A stretch of DNA of 64,000 nt. Origin: Anisakis pegreffii. Taxonomy: Eukaryota; Nematoda; Chromadorea; Rhabditida; Anisakidae. The DNA lies in assembly GCA_035041965.1 (NCBI GenBank), contig JAPYMA010000536.1, positions 58,935-122,934 on the forward strand. Direction: 5' to 3'. The translations under genes and the position numbers were made by a program. The notes below the pieces were generated by a model that was not told the origin of the DNA, searched no databases, and saw only the letters and a program-made list of their open reading frames with translations. Each line of letters starts with the position of its first letter. Position 1 is the stretch's first letter. Of the stretch, positions 39,289 to 53,200 are shown piece by piece.

Positions 39289-42200
39289 TCAGTTATCGCT
39301 GCCTTCTGCTTTATTCCTGCCTTCATAGTTGACTAGTTGCGTTCCAACTAAATATCTGAAAATACAAATAATTTTTCTATCAAATACTTTCGCTTAAATA
39401 TTTGTCACTGGCCTCATTTAGGAAAAATACAAACAAACAAATATCCATGATTCATAATAATTGTTCCCGAATAATCCAATTCGTGACAATACGAAACGAG
39501 GTCGAATTGAACTTCAAAAAATACTTCAGTGGAATGCAAACTGATGAAAAAGAAGAATCAATTGAAAATGAAAACGATTTAAAAAAACAAGCTCAAATTT
39601 GATCAAACCAAATCAAACTGAGTGAAAACTCACTTGTCATTTCGGATCTTTTGAGTCAGAGCATTGATTTTATGGAGTTGATAATATAAGAAATACACCG
39701 ACGATAAGATGATCAACACAAATGGATAACAATACTGGATGAATAAAATTTTGTCCGATTCGCTGATCTCGATGAATAACCTCAACGCTGCACACAACAC
39801 AAATGGCGTCGACAAGTACAACGCAAGCGCACTTATTACCGGAACTATTAACTCGGTATACAAATGACCTACACGTATTCCTCGTATACCATCCGCGTAC
39901 AGCTGCAAATTACCAAAAAAGGCATTATAATGCAAACAAAAAATGAAAAAGTAAGCATCTGCAGGAAAATACTCGCAGAAAATGAAAAATATATCTTCGG
40001 TGATCACTTCTCTAATCACCAACAAACTCAAATACCATGAATATTCCATTTTTAACAACTATTTTCGAAGCTTTCTTTGCTCCGTTTCAATATCTTAACT
40101 CAAAATTCAATTCACTTCAGTTGAAATCACATCAAATTGAATGCACAATCTCTCATTCAATATCTACTTTATAAGTGACATAAAGGTAGTTCTCCAACGA
40201 TATCATGAATTATACTTTCTGAAAATTTGACAATTCTTCAGTGAATAACACTTCTGAATGATGCTCCTCACTCCAGATTGTGCAAAGCTCTACTGATCAA
40301 TATATGTGTACCTGAGCATAATGAACAAATAAATCAACTAATTGCAAGCACAAAAACGTTCTCAAACCTGTTCGAAGATACGTTTCATCCACCAGTCCGG
40401 TCCCATCATAACTGCCGCACAGAATATTTTACAGTGCAATATGCCCATTGCCCAGTGTTGACACGGAAACAGAAGAGGTGTCTGATGAGGTAATACTCTT
40501 AACGGGTTGATTACGGCCAATTGGAAACAGATTCCACTCAGCAACGGGATTACAAACAATATTGCCAATGCGATTGTACACATCTTTATCACCTGCAAGA
40601 TTATTTGCTTAGCAGTTTGATCATAATCATCATCTTTACTCTTACCATCTACGAATGCAAAAAAGCAATCAAAAATCAACACTAACAGAAAAAATAGCAA
40701 ACGAGAATAGAAACGAAAAAACGCACTGTGGAAATCGTATTGCGAATTGTCAATATTAAGAAGGCAGAGCCACGTGGTAAATATTCATAGACGATCATGA
40801 CCAACTTGAGTAGCAACCATAAGCTGTACAGACCGGCAGCCACTGTGTACAACTCGTGAACGTTTTGATGACCCGACAAATGATACACCAACATACGACC
40901 AACACTCACTCAAATATTATTTCATCAAAAATCACACAATTGCTAATATCGCTTCCAGAATATCAATGCTGCCACATAGAAATATGCACAGTTGAAGCGA
41001 AACGAAAATTTCTCATTATCACTTCGAAAGATCGAATAGAATTGGTCGAAAAACACCGACCTGGTACCACATAGATGATGATACTGGACAACATGGATGT
41101 AGTTGATAGAGCCACTAAAAGCGCTACTATACGAACTGGAAAATATGACGGTTTCTGATACGCCTAAAACACTCATTTTGCACATCCTCCACACATCGAT
41201 GGTGAGACAAATCAATATTCAATATTCAAAACGTGAATCTGCTTCAAGCTACGATATTCAAAGAGCCAAAACCCCTCTCCAAGAGGTCAACTAAACCGAA
41301 CCTGAAATCCAGGTGATTCCCTTACGAGAAGTAGCGCTTGATGTTGTGCTGCCAATCCTTGCAGTGCTTGATTATTATTATTGTTATTCTCATTGTCCAA
41401 GTTATTTAACTGTTGCAACCGAACACCGTTATTTTCGTTGTTTTGTTGTCCGTTACGATTCAACTCATTTCTCAGCTCATCTTCAGGCAACAGATAATGT
41501 TCCAGATCCAGCATTCGACCAATCAATTTGCACCACACATGAACGACACTCTTCAGTAATGTACGAGCATGCGTTTGTTCCAACAGTGCCGGCAATACTA
41601 CCTAAAAACAATTCTCCTCTTCAACGTTACCAATAACCACAACAAAACTGATCAAGAGAGAGATAAAATCAATAAAAGCTTTTTCATGCAATTCTGTACT
41701 GTCCTGTAAACAAACAGATCTTTCGTCAACTCAAATTTGACATTAAAAAAAGTCCTACAAAACATAATAATTCCTCAACTTCCAGAGTCATCGCAAACAA
41801 ATCTGAACACTTCAATCGTTCGCTGCACAATCAAAAAAAAATCTGCACACAACACACCTGAACAATCAACAATTCCAACGACAATTCACTCAACGGTGTT
41901 TCAGCAGCAAGGCTCAGATTGAACGGTAAGACGGATGGTAAAAACTTAGAGATGAAACTCAGTGGTATATAAACAGTCAACAGAACTGTCATGAAGAGCA
42001 GTGATGTGGATGCAAGTATACGACGTAAATGACGCATTACCGGTAGATCGATCATCTGAAAGCGCTCATTTCACTCAAAATATTCCGTAAACACACTTCA
42101 ATCAATGCTTAATCGAACCGAAACAAAAAAAGATGCATTTAGTCAGAATCCAAATCTCAAACGCAATTCGATGATGCGGCTAACAACCTCTTGGATGGGA

Positions 42201-45200
42201 TTAAATTCTGGGTCGTTCAGATTGCGCAAGAACCAAAGAACACCCGGTCGTAGCACTTCACGGAGTACAAGTATGAAGGATGCCGAATAGAAGACATAGA
42301 CCATTCCGATTAACCAATGTAAAAAGAGCGATGAAGTTGGTGAATTTGAGAACGATTGAATACGACGTGGCAGTGTAGAGGCAAATAATCGCTGTAATTT
42401 TATTATCTCATTCGTTGACGATTCCCAACGACAACAACGAGTGCCTTCATCATGCAATCCGCAATCATGCTTCATAGAATACATCACGATCAATCAGTTA
42501 CTACTAACGTACATCACATTTGGTTTGAGGAGCACATCGATAGATTATTATTACTATTATTTCAATGTTTATGAAATCCAATTACGGAGTAAATTCTTTC
42601 AATCAAACAAAACTCTTCTATTCTTTATTATCGAATGACAAAAACAATTTGTCTAAATTTTGAAACAATTTTCCAAAAAAAAAACATTTTTCACTCCCCA
42701 AACAAAAAGAGCAAACAATGAACTAACCAACGAGCAGATGTCCAACCACCAACCACAGATAATTGGGAAAAAACCAAGTTCGATCAGAACCAATAAAAAT
42801 ACCTTTACAACCAAATAGCACATACCCAATAGACGATACATTCTAAAACGTAATTCCGTATCAACGGCCAGTCATTACGAATAACTTCTTTGGCAAAAAT
42901 AAACACGAAAAAAAGATTCGCTACCAAACTGATGTGATACGAATGGATAACTAGATAAACGACACCTCAAATTGAAAATCAATAAGGTTGAATATAAAAC
43001 GGATAATGACAAAGAAGTGAACAATAGGACTAGGACCGAGATCTTAGTTATTACCATCACCATAAAAAATAACAATAATATTATCAAACGGAAAACGAAC
43101 GATGCAAAATGGAAAACTCTCGCGACCACATGTAGAACGCGCATAATGATGCATATGAGGACGTAACCAACTACGACTGATGTCAACGTCGGGAAATAAT
43201 GAATACGTGGTGCTAATCCAATTGATTTCAGCAAGGAATAGCCGAGTTGGTAGGGTGAAAAGGCTGCAAAAAATGAACATATCCAAATTGAAAACAACTC
43301 AATTCTAGACCAGGAAACAATCGATTAATCCGACACAATGTCACTTTGGTGGTGATCAAATCATCAACTCAAATTTGGTTTATAATTTACGAACGCAAGC
43401 GATGGCTACAAATTAGAAGCATCTAGATCAGCCATTTCTAGCCATCTGTTCAATTTATGCAAGACTGCACGAACCACTCATGTGAACTCCTCTTCGCATA
43501 CCTAAACTCTATATTTCGCCACCGATTTCAACGTGATTTTGAAATGTTGAAACATAAATTGAAAACTTCAAAAACTAACCAAAGAGTACCGTGAATAGAG
43601 TGTTCAGAGCGATCACCCAGAAGACATGCTCCAGAAATTGTAGTGATCCATCTAAACCCAACAATCTCTGCCATGTTAACTCATCACCGACCCGATCCCA
43701 GTCTCTCCAGTTATCACCCTCAACCTCTTCACCCTCCACTTCACCGCCTTCCACTTCGGCTCTCTCCTGACCCTCCAGTTCGTCGCCGAATAGCTGCATT
43801 ACTCGTGCACGCTCACCCCCTCCACCCCTTCCAACCCCCTCGCCACCGCCAAACCCTAATCCTACACCACCGTTTACCACTCTCAGATCACCCTCTCGAT
43901 TTTCACCCTCAACCTCTTCACCCTCCACTTCACCACCTTCATTGCCTTCCAGTTCGGCTCTCTCCTGACCTTCCAGTTCGTCGCCAAATATCTGGATTGC
44001 CCGTGCACCCCCACCTCCTCGCCCTCCACCTCTCCCAAACCCCCTGCCACCACCACCACCAAACCCTAATCCTACACCACCGTTTACCAACCTCAGTCCA
44101 CCAATCTCTCGATTTTCTGCATCGCGCTAAAATATACTCATCAAAATTATACATCACGAATAATCCAAAACAGTGCATTTCAAATCCATCACACAATCTA
44201 TGTAATCTTGGCATCATACCTGATTATCGTTATTGTTGATATCGTTGTTCTGCCCCGCACCGTTCAAAAGCAACCAGTCTTGTGGACCTCCGTGTAGGAT
44301 CTGTTCGCGAAGCCAAATCAGCGAAATGAATGCACACAAAAACACTGCCACTAAGAAACAACCCTGAATTTTTCAACAACTCTATTAATAAATGCACAAG
44401 CTTTTCTTACACTCATATTGTTGACCAAAATGAGAAAGCAATTCTACTCTATGAAAATATTTCTTTCCCTCGGAAAATTTCTGAAAATCTCTTCTAAGAA
44501 CTTGATATTTGTCACCAAACTGACATTCTCAATCATCAACCAGAATTATTTCTTACAAAATTTCAACAACTTTTTGTCTAGCGCACTTCAGAATATCACT
44601 CACCACTAAGTGGAATACACAAAAAAAACGAAATGAAATGGAAAAAACAATGAAAACGAAACGCATCACAACCTTCAGACAATCGGTAACAATATTTTCC
44701 AGTGAAAACAACTGGAATGGTAAAGCGAGAAGATTGGCGACGTTAGCTGAGAATACCATCCGATAGACACGACATGCGGTTAACGGTACGAAACCTACCC
44801 ACGCCACTAACACCAACGTATATACAGACCATGTACGTAACATACGACCCACATCTATCAAAATTCCTGAAGATTTTCATTTTTAAACGCATCTCTTCTG
44901 AAACCATCTCTAACAAACACCACTGCAGTAGACTTGCAACATTTTTTCCCATTCTTTCTTGCTTTTTCATATATCTTTATTTATTCGTAGTACCATGGTT
45001 AATACACCTAACTAGTGGCGTAACTAAAGTCGATAGTCAAGTCACTGGCTGTGCACATTTGTAGACGATATTCGCCATCATTAGGAAGAGATTCACTATC
45101 ATTAAGAGAAGGGAGATGCTCTGTAAAACTGCACGATATTCGACGGCGAACGATATCAAAAAGACAATAATGTGAGCCGCAATCTGCTTGCTCGCAACGA

Positions 45201-45922
45201 ACCTCGAACGATTTCGGTGAAGGGCAATGTGGTGGGCATGTCGGTTCGATAGATAGGTTGAAACGAGTACTTATGACTACACAATTCACAAACTTCTTTC
45301 TTGCTATATTTCAACCACTCCATTAAACAGTCCTGATGCACGTATTTGATACTACCCGTACATAGGCACGGATAGTAAAGCGCGCTGTCACCCGCACTTC
45401 GACATACACGACAGATATCTGGAATTTTTTTGTTTTAAAGTTCAATCAATCATGATCCTAAAGTCGAAATGAATAAGTAATTCTGATACAGATAGCATGA
45501 ACAATGACAGGTTTTCTTCTTTAATGAACGAATGAAAAACAGGCATATTGTATACTTTGCAGATTGCATGTTAATGGAAGGGAAATGGAAATCTCTGTAC
45601 TATTTTCATGAATTACCTGTAGATTCTGGTTCGTCCGAAAGAGAGAAGGTTCGTGATAATGTCTGTGATAAGGTGTTCGTTTCATCTGCTAAAATCAATC
45701 AAATTAGAGGTTTCCAAACATTTTCTTTCACTTTGCTCAGGGTATATTTGAACATGATCGTGAGTGAGCAATCATCGAGAAATTCAAACCATATATTCGG
45801 TTGATTGGTTGAAACGAACCTGTTAATGTAGATGACGAATTGGCGGATGATGTTGATTCGGTGGAATGCTGAGCGTTTGAATCTACGGTGTTCATGCTTG
45901 ACTGCGGTATTCCACTTTCCAT
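39289..45922 (-). CDS. marc-6: MARCHF6/Doa10-type ER-membrane E3 ubiquitin ligase
   Basis: Multi-pass ER ubiquitin ligase of ER-associated degradation. Minus-strand exons in transcript order: 45820-45922, 45203-45418, 44673-44866, 44220-44363, 43580-44126, 43101-43263, 42728-42842, 42188-42469, 41858-42055, 41302-41601, 41061-41163, 40727-40908, 40368-40592, 39634-39902, 39289-39355. All 14 junctions keep phase, giving 1035 residues (human protein is about 910). Seen: RING-CH finger with C37, C40, C52, C54, H62, C65, C78, C81 (C4HC3 order); WVGFVPLTACRVYRM; ELTWQRLLGLDGSLQFLEHV; the TD-core block ICGWWLDICSL, FLHWLIGMVYVFY and REVLRPGVLWFLRNLNDPEF cut into parts; VHELYTVAAGLY; PLRVLPHQTPLLF; HWAMGILHCKIF; C-terminal KYLVGTQLVNYE. 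Extra length comes from a duplicated Gly-rich/acidic cytosolic loop (residues about 223-356) and an Asn-rich linker near 735. The start ATG at 45922 is the only in-phase Met before the RING exon. The acceptor of exon 42188-42469 is the least certain. Confidence 0.94.
43716..44117 (-). repeat. In-frame tandem duplication inside a MARCHF6 exon
   Basis: Two direct copies, 43905-44117 and 43716-43904, each encode the same order: ENRE, L-R-x-VNGGVGLGFGGG, a glycine/arginine run, A-R-x-x-Q-x-FGDELEGQERAE, then an acidic tail GEVEGEEVEG. Copy one is 71 residues, copy two 63; the difference lies mainly in the glycine run. The copies are close at DNA level, so the duplication is fairly recent. It sits in the cytosolic acidic loop before ELTWQRLLGLDGSL, where family members vary in length. 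Confidence 0.9.
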
Positions 45923-47243
45923 TTTGTCTTGTTTCTTTCTTTTTTTATTTTTATTTTCGATTTATGAATATGATGAAAATTATCTACTTGAAACCCTTCG
46001 TGCAACTCTTGAAGAAGAGCGCCTGAAAGTCCAACTAAAAGAAACGATAACTAAATTCAACTAAATTCAGGACGATCGTTTAGGATGGATGATACATCTG
46101 AACAGATTTGCGTTTATGTGAGACGTTGTCAACGATTATAATCAAACTCAACAAGTTCCACGCTGACACATACTTCAATTGGATAAGAAAATTTCCACTG
46201 AAACGCCTATGCACCTGTCGCCACAGACACAACAACAAAAAAGATGCGATGAAAATCAGTCGACACAAATTATATTTGAAAAATTATAGCAGCAATCTTA
46301 TCAGCAAGTCCACGTTATCAAAGCAAGCAACCAGTTTTTACGTCTTAGACTGATGCTGAGCAGTTCGTTCGCCAATCCTTTGGGCGATTGGAAAAAATAC
46401 GGATTGTTATTATGACCATTCACCGCACTGCTGTCGGTTGTGCTGAATTATTCAGGACGACGAAGATTCATTATTTTTTGGCTATGGGGTGGATAAATTG
46501 CCGATCTCAATACATCAATTTAATTATATTAATTGAAATCAATATCTAGTGAAATCGATCCGGAAAAACTGTTAGTTTATTGCTATCGATTGTTGTTAAC
46601 ATCAACTCCGGCAGATCACTGGATTCCGAACATGTTCCCTCGATCCATCGGAGTGTACTTCAAGCTTTTCTACCCAGACATCATCGCATAATGTAGGAGA
46701 GTAGCCCTTCTACATCGCTATGATCGCCAAATCAAAATCGAAATAAGAATTTCTTTAAAAAAAAGGATAATTCTCTGCGCTATTATTGTTAGCTGTGAAA
46801 CGATGTGGAAAGACGGCTGTCAAGAAAGCAGGAACGTGATATTGGTGATCAGATAGAGAGGCGTAAACCAGTGAAGAGTTGTAACTGCGTATTTAAAAAA
46901 TTTTAAAAATCATAGCATGCGTGCTGAAGTCGTATGAAAATCTCTTGAGGATTCGTAGTTGAGATTATCAATCTGATTAATATTTCTTGACCAGATTCAA
47001 GAAAACATCAAGATTTCAAATGAAGAATCCTACATCATCAACCCGTAAAAATTAATCAAAACTCAATAATTTATTCATTGTCGATCATGAGACAACAAAG
47101 CTGAAGAATCGCTGAACTCGCAAGAATGCCTGACAATACTCCGTGGTTGAATTGCCACATGATGCAACGGTAAAATTTAACGCGATACAACCGATCGCTC
47201 TTAAAGAACGATTGTAAATCGCACTTAGATGCTTATCTAAACA
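45923..47243. other. Divergent gap between MARCHF6 and the satellite
   Basis: About 1.3 kb upstream of the MARCHF6 start. It should carry that promoter. I looked here for the missing 5-prime tweety exons on the plus strand and did not find a first membrane segment. A stretch around 46580-46720 has more balanced composition and short open frames on both strands, without a family match. Confidence 0.45.
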
Positions 47244-50200
47244 GGATCGGCGATCGCGATTCGACAGGTCGGCGATCGGCCGTCGAATCGATTCGACGGA
47301 TCGGCGATCGCGATTCTACAGGTGGGCGATCGGCCGTCGAATCGATTCGACGGATCGGCGATCGCGATTCGACAGGTCGGCGATCGGCCGTCGAATCGAT
47401 TCGACGGATCGGCGATCGCGATTCGACAGGTCGGCGATCGGCCGTCGAATCGATTCGACGGATCGGCGATCGCGATTCGACAGGTCGGCGATCGGCCGTC
47501 GAATCGATTCGACGGATCGGCGATCGCGATTCGACAGGTCGGCGATCGGCCGTCGAATCGATTCGACGGATCGGCGATCGCGATTCGACAGGTCGGCGAT
47601 CGGCCGTCGAATCGATTCGACGGATCGGCGATCGCGATTCGACAGGTCGGCGATCGGCCGTCGAATCGATTCGACGGATCGGCGATCGCGATTCGACAGG
47701 TCGGCGATCGGCCGTCGAATCGATTCGACGGATCGGCGATCGCGATTCGACAGGTCGGCGATCGGCCGTCGAATCGATTCGACGGATCGGCGATCGCGAT
47801 TCGACAGGTCGGCGATCGGCCGTCGAATCGATTCGACGGATCGGCGATCGCGATTCGACAGGTCGGCGATCGGCCGTCGAATCGATTCGACGGATCGGCG
47901 ATCGCGATTCGACAGGTCGGCGATCGGCCGTCGAATCGATTCGACGGATCGGCGATCGCGATTCGACAGGTCGGCGATCGGCCGTCGAATCGATTCGACG
48001 GATCGGCGATCGCGATTCGACAGGTCGGCGATCGGCCGTCGAATCGATTCGACGGATCGGCGATCGCGATTCGACAGGTCGGCGATCGGCCGTCGAATCG
48101 ATTCGACGGATCGGCGATCGCGATTCGACAGGTCGGCGATCGGCCGTCGAATCGATTCGACGGATCGGCGATCGCGATTCGACAGGTCGGCGATCGGCCG
48201 TCGAATCGATTCGACGGATCGGCGATCGCGATTCGACAGGTCGGCGATCGGCCGTCGAATCGATTCGACGGATCGGCGATCGCGATTCGACAGGTCGGCG
48301 ATCGGCCGTCGAATCGATTCGACGGATCGGCGATCGCGATTCGACAGGTCGGCGATCGGCCGTCGAATCGATTCGACGGATCGGCGATCGCGATTCGACA
48401 GGTCGGCGATCGGCCGTCGAATCGATTCGACGGATCGGCGATCGCGATTCGACAGGTCGGCGATCGGCCGTCGAATCGATTCGACGGATCGGCGATCGCG
48501 ATTCGACAGGTCGGCGATCGGCCGTCGAATCGATTCGACGGATCGGCGATCGCGATTCGACAGGTCGGCGATCGGCCGTCGAATCGATTCGACGGATCGG
48601 CGATCGCGATTCGACAGGTCGGCGATCGGCCGTCGAATCGATTCGACGGATCGGCGATCGCGATTCGACAGGTCGGCGATCGGCCGTCGAATCGATTCGA
48701 CGGATCGGCGATCGCGATTCGACAGGTCGGCGATCGGCCGTCGAATCGATTCGACGGATCGGCGATCGCGATTCGACAGGTCGGCGATCGGCCGTCGAAT
48801 CGATTCGACGGATCGGCGATCGCGATTCGACAGGTCGGCGATCGGCCGTCGAATCGATTCGACGGATCGGCGATCGCGATTCGACAGGTCGGCGATCGGC
48901 CGTCGAATCGATTCGACGGATCGGCGATCGCGATTCGACAGGTCGGCGATCGGCCGTCGAATCGATTCGACGGATCGGCGATCGCGATTCGACAGGTCGG
49001 CGATCGGCCGTCGAATCGATTCGACGGATCGGCGATCGCGATTCGACAGGTCGGCGATCGGCCGTCGAATCGATTCGACGGATCGGCGATCGCGATTCGA
49101 CAGGTCGGCGATCGGCCGTCGAATCGATTCGACGGATCGGCGATCGCGATTCGACAGGTCGGCGATCGGCCGTCGAATCGATTCGACGGATCGGCGATCG
49201 CGATTCGACAGGTCGGCGATCGGCCGTCGAATCGATTCGACGGATCGGCGATCGCGATTCGACAGGTCGGCGATCGGCCGTCGAATCGATTCGACGGATC
49301 GGCGATCGCGATTCGACAGGTCGGCGATCGGCCGTCGAATCGATTCGACGGATCGGCGATCGCGATTCGACAGGTCGGCGATCGGCCGTCGAATCGATTC
49401 GACGGATCGGCGATCGCGATTCGACAGGTCGGCGATCGGCCGTCGAATCGATTCGACGGATCGGCGATCGCGATTCGACAGGTCGGCGATCGGCCGTCGA
49501 ATCGATTCGACGGATCGGCGATCGCGATTCGACAGGTCGGCGATCGGCCGTCGAATCGATTCGACGGATCGGCGATCGCGATTCGACAGGTCGGCGATCG
49601 GCCGTCGAATCGATTCGACGGATCGGCGATCGCGATTCGACAGGTCGGCGATCGGCCGTCGAATCGATTCGACGGATCGGCGATCGCGATTCGACAGGTC
49701 GGCGATCGGCCGTCGAATCGATTCGACGGATCGGCGATCGCGATTCGACAGGTCGGCGATCGGCCGTCGAATCGATTCGACGGATCGGCGATCGCGATTC
49801 GACAGGTCGGCGATCGGCCGTCGAATCGATTCGACGGATCGGCGATCGCGATTCGACAGGTCGGCGATCGGCCGTCGAATCGATTCGACGGATCGGCGAT
49901 CGCGATTCGACAGGTCGGCGATCGGCCGTCGAATCGATTCGACGGATCGGCGATCGCGATTCGACAGGTCGGCGATCGGCCGTCGAATCGATTCGACGGA
50001 TCGGCGATCGCGATTCGACAGGTCGGCGATCGGCCGTCGAATCGATTCGACGGATCGGCGATCGCGATTCGACAGGTCGGCGATCGGCCGTCGAATCGAT
50101 TCGACGGATCGGCGATCGCGATTCGACAGGTCGGCGATCGGCCGTCGAATCGATTCGACGGATCGGCGATCGCGATTCGACAGGTCGGCGATCGGCCGTC

Positions 50201-53200
50201 GAATCGATTCGACGGATCGGCGATCGCGATTCGACAGGTCGGCGATCGGCCGTCGAATCGATTCGACGGATCGGCGATCGCGATTCGACAGGTCGGCGAT
50301 CGGCCGTCGAATCGATTCGACGGATCGGCGATCGCGATTCGACAGGTCGGCGATCGGCCGTCGAATCGATTCGACGGATCGGCGATCGCGATTCGACAGG
50401 TCGGCGATCGGCCGTCGAATCGATTCGACGGATCGGCGATCGCGATTCGACAGGTCGGCGATCGGCCGTCGAATCGATTCGACGGATCGGCGATCGCGAT
50501 TCGACAGGTCGGCGATCGGCCGTCGAATCGATTCGACGGATCGGCGATCGCGATTCGACAGGTCGGCGATCGGCCGTCGAATCGATTCGACGGATCGGCG
50601 ATCGCGATTCGACAGGTCGGCGATCGGCCGTCGAATCGATTCGACGGATCGGCGATCGCGATTCGACAGGTCGGCGATCGGCCGTCGAATCGATTCGACG
50701 GATCGGCGATCGCGATTCGACAGGTCGGCGATCGGCCGTCGAATCGATTCGACGGATCGGCGATCGCGATTCGACAGGTCGGCGATCGGCCGTCGAATCG
50801 ATTCGACGGATCGGCGATCGCGATTCGACAGGTCGGCGATCGGCCGTCGAATCGATTCGACGGATCGGCGATCGCGATTCGACAGGTCGGCGATCGGCCG
50901 TCGAATCGATTCGACGGATCGGCGATCGCGATTCGACAGGTCGGCGATCGGCCGTCGAATCGATTCGACGGATCGGCGATCGCGATTCGACAGGTCGGCG
51001 ATCGGCCGTCGAATCGATTCGACGGATCGGCGATCGCGATTCGACAGGTCGGCGATCGGCCGTCGAATCGATTCGACGGATCGGCGATCGCGATTCGACA
51101 GGTCGGCGATCGGCCGTCGAATCGATTCGACGGATCGGCGATCGCGATTCGACAGGTCGGCGATCGGCCGTCGAATCGATTCGACGGATCGGCGATCGCG
51201 ATTCGACAGGTCGGCGATCGGCCGTCGAATCGATTCGACGGATCGGCGATCGCGATTCGACAGGTCGGCGATCGGCCGTCGAATCGATTCGACGGATCGG
51301 CGATCGCGATTCGACAGGTCGGCGATCGGCCGTCGAATCGATTCGACGGATCGGCGATCGCGATTCGACAGGTCGGCGATCGGCCGTCGAATCGATTCGA
51401 CGGATCGGCGATCGCGATTCGACAGGTCGGCGATCGGCCGTCGAATCGATTCGACGGATCGGCGATCGCGATTCGACAGGTCGGCGATCGGCCGTCGAAT
51501 CGATTCGACGGATCGGCGATCGCGATTCGACAGGTCGGCGATCGGCCGTCGAATCGATTCGACGGATCGGCGATCGCGATTCGACAGGTCGGCGATCGGC
51601 CGTCGAATCGATTCGACGGATCGGCGATCGCGATTCGACAGGTCGGCGATCGGCCGTCGAATCGATTCGACGGATCGGCGATCGCGATTCGACAGGTCGG
51701 CGATCGGCCGTCGAATCGATTCGACGGATCGGCGATCGCGATTCGACAGGTCGGCGATCGGCCGTCGAATCGATTCGACGGATCGGCGATCGCGATTCGA
51801 CAGGTCGGCGATCGGCCGTCGAATCGATTCGACGGATCGGCGATCGCGATTCGACAGGTCGGCGATCGGCCGTCGAATCGATTCGACGGATCGGCGATCG
51901 CGATTCGACAGGTCGGCGATCGGCCGTCGAATCGATTCGACGGATCGGCGATCGCGATTCGACAGGTCGGCGATCGGCCGTCGAATCGATTCGACGGATC
52001 GGCGATCGCGATTCGACAGGTCGGCGATCGGCCGTCGAATCGATTCGACGGATCGGCGATCGCGATTCGACAGGTCGGCGATCGGCCGTCGAATCGATTC
52101 GACGGATCGGCGATCGCGATTCGACAGGTCGGCGATCGGCCGTCGAATCGATTCGACGGATCGGCGATCGCGATTCGACAGGTCGGCGATCGGCCGTCGA
52201 ATCGATTCGACGGATCGGCGATCGCGATTCGACAGGTCGGCGATCGGCCGTCGAATCGATTCGACGGATCGGCGATCGCGATTCGACAGGTCGGCGATCG
52301 GCCGTCGAATCGATTCGACGGATCGGCGATCGCGATTCGACAGGTCGGCGATCGGCCGTCGAATCGATTCGACGGATCGGCGATCGCGATTCGACAGGTC
52401 GGCGATCGGCCGTCGAATCGATTCGACGGATCGGCGATCGCGATTCGACAGGTCGGCGATCGGCCGTCGAATCGATTCGACGGATCGGCGATCGCGATTC
52501 GACAGGTCGGCGATCGGCCGTCGAATCGATTCGACGGATCGGCGATCGCGATTCGACAGGTCGGCGATCGGCCGTCGAATCGATTCGACGGATCGGCGAT
52601 CGCGATTCGACAGGTCGGCGATCGGCCGTCGAATCGATTCGACGGATCGGCGATCGCGATTCGACAGGTCGGCGATCGGCCGTCGAATCGATTCGACGGA
52701 TCGGCGATCGCGATTCGACAGGTCGGCGATCGGCCGTCGAATCGATTCGACGGATCGGCGATCGCGATTCGACAGGTCGGCGATCGGCCGTCGAATCGAT
52801 TCGACGGATCGGCGATCGCGATTCGACAGGTCGGCGATCGGCCGTCGAATCGATTCGACGGATCGGCGATCGCGATTCGACAGGTCGGCGATCGGCCGTC
52901 GAATCGATTCGACGGATCGGCGATCGCGATTCGACAGGTCGGCGATCGGCCGTCGAATCGATTCGACGGATCGGCGATCGCGATTCGACAGGTCGGCGAT
53001 CGGCCGTCGAGATCGATTCGACGGATCGGCGATCGCGATTCGACAGGTCGGCGATCGGCCGTCGAATCGATTCGACGGATCGGCGATCGCGATTCGACAG
53101 GTCGGCGATCGGCCGTCGAATCGATTCGACGGATCGGCGATCGCGATTCGACAGGTCGGCGATCGGCCGTCGAATCGATTCGACGGATCGGCGATCGCGA

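Noticed and set aside
43643..44239. Plus-strand 198-codon His/Pro/Leu-rich frame
   Set aside because: It is the antisense shadow of the Gly-rich/acidic MARCHF6 exon and has no homology of its own.
46580..46720. Missing first tweety exon upstream of the satellite
   Set aside because: The balanced-composition segment reads ADHWIPNMFPRSIGVYF on the plus strand, but lacks a membrane segment, tweety motif or matching splice donor.
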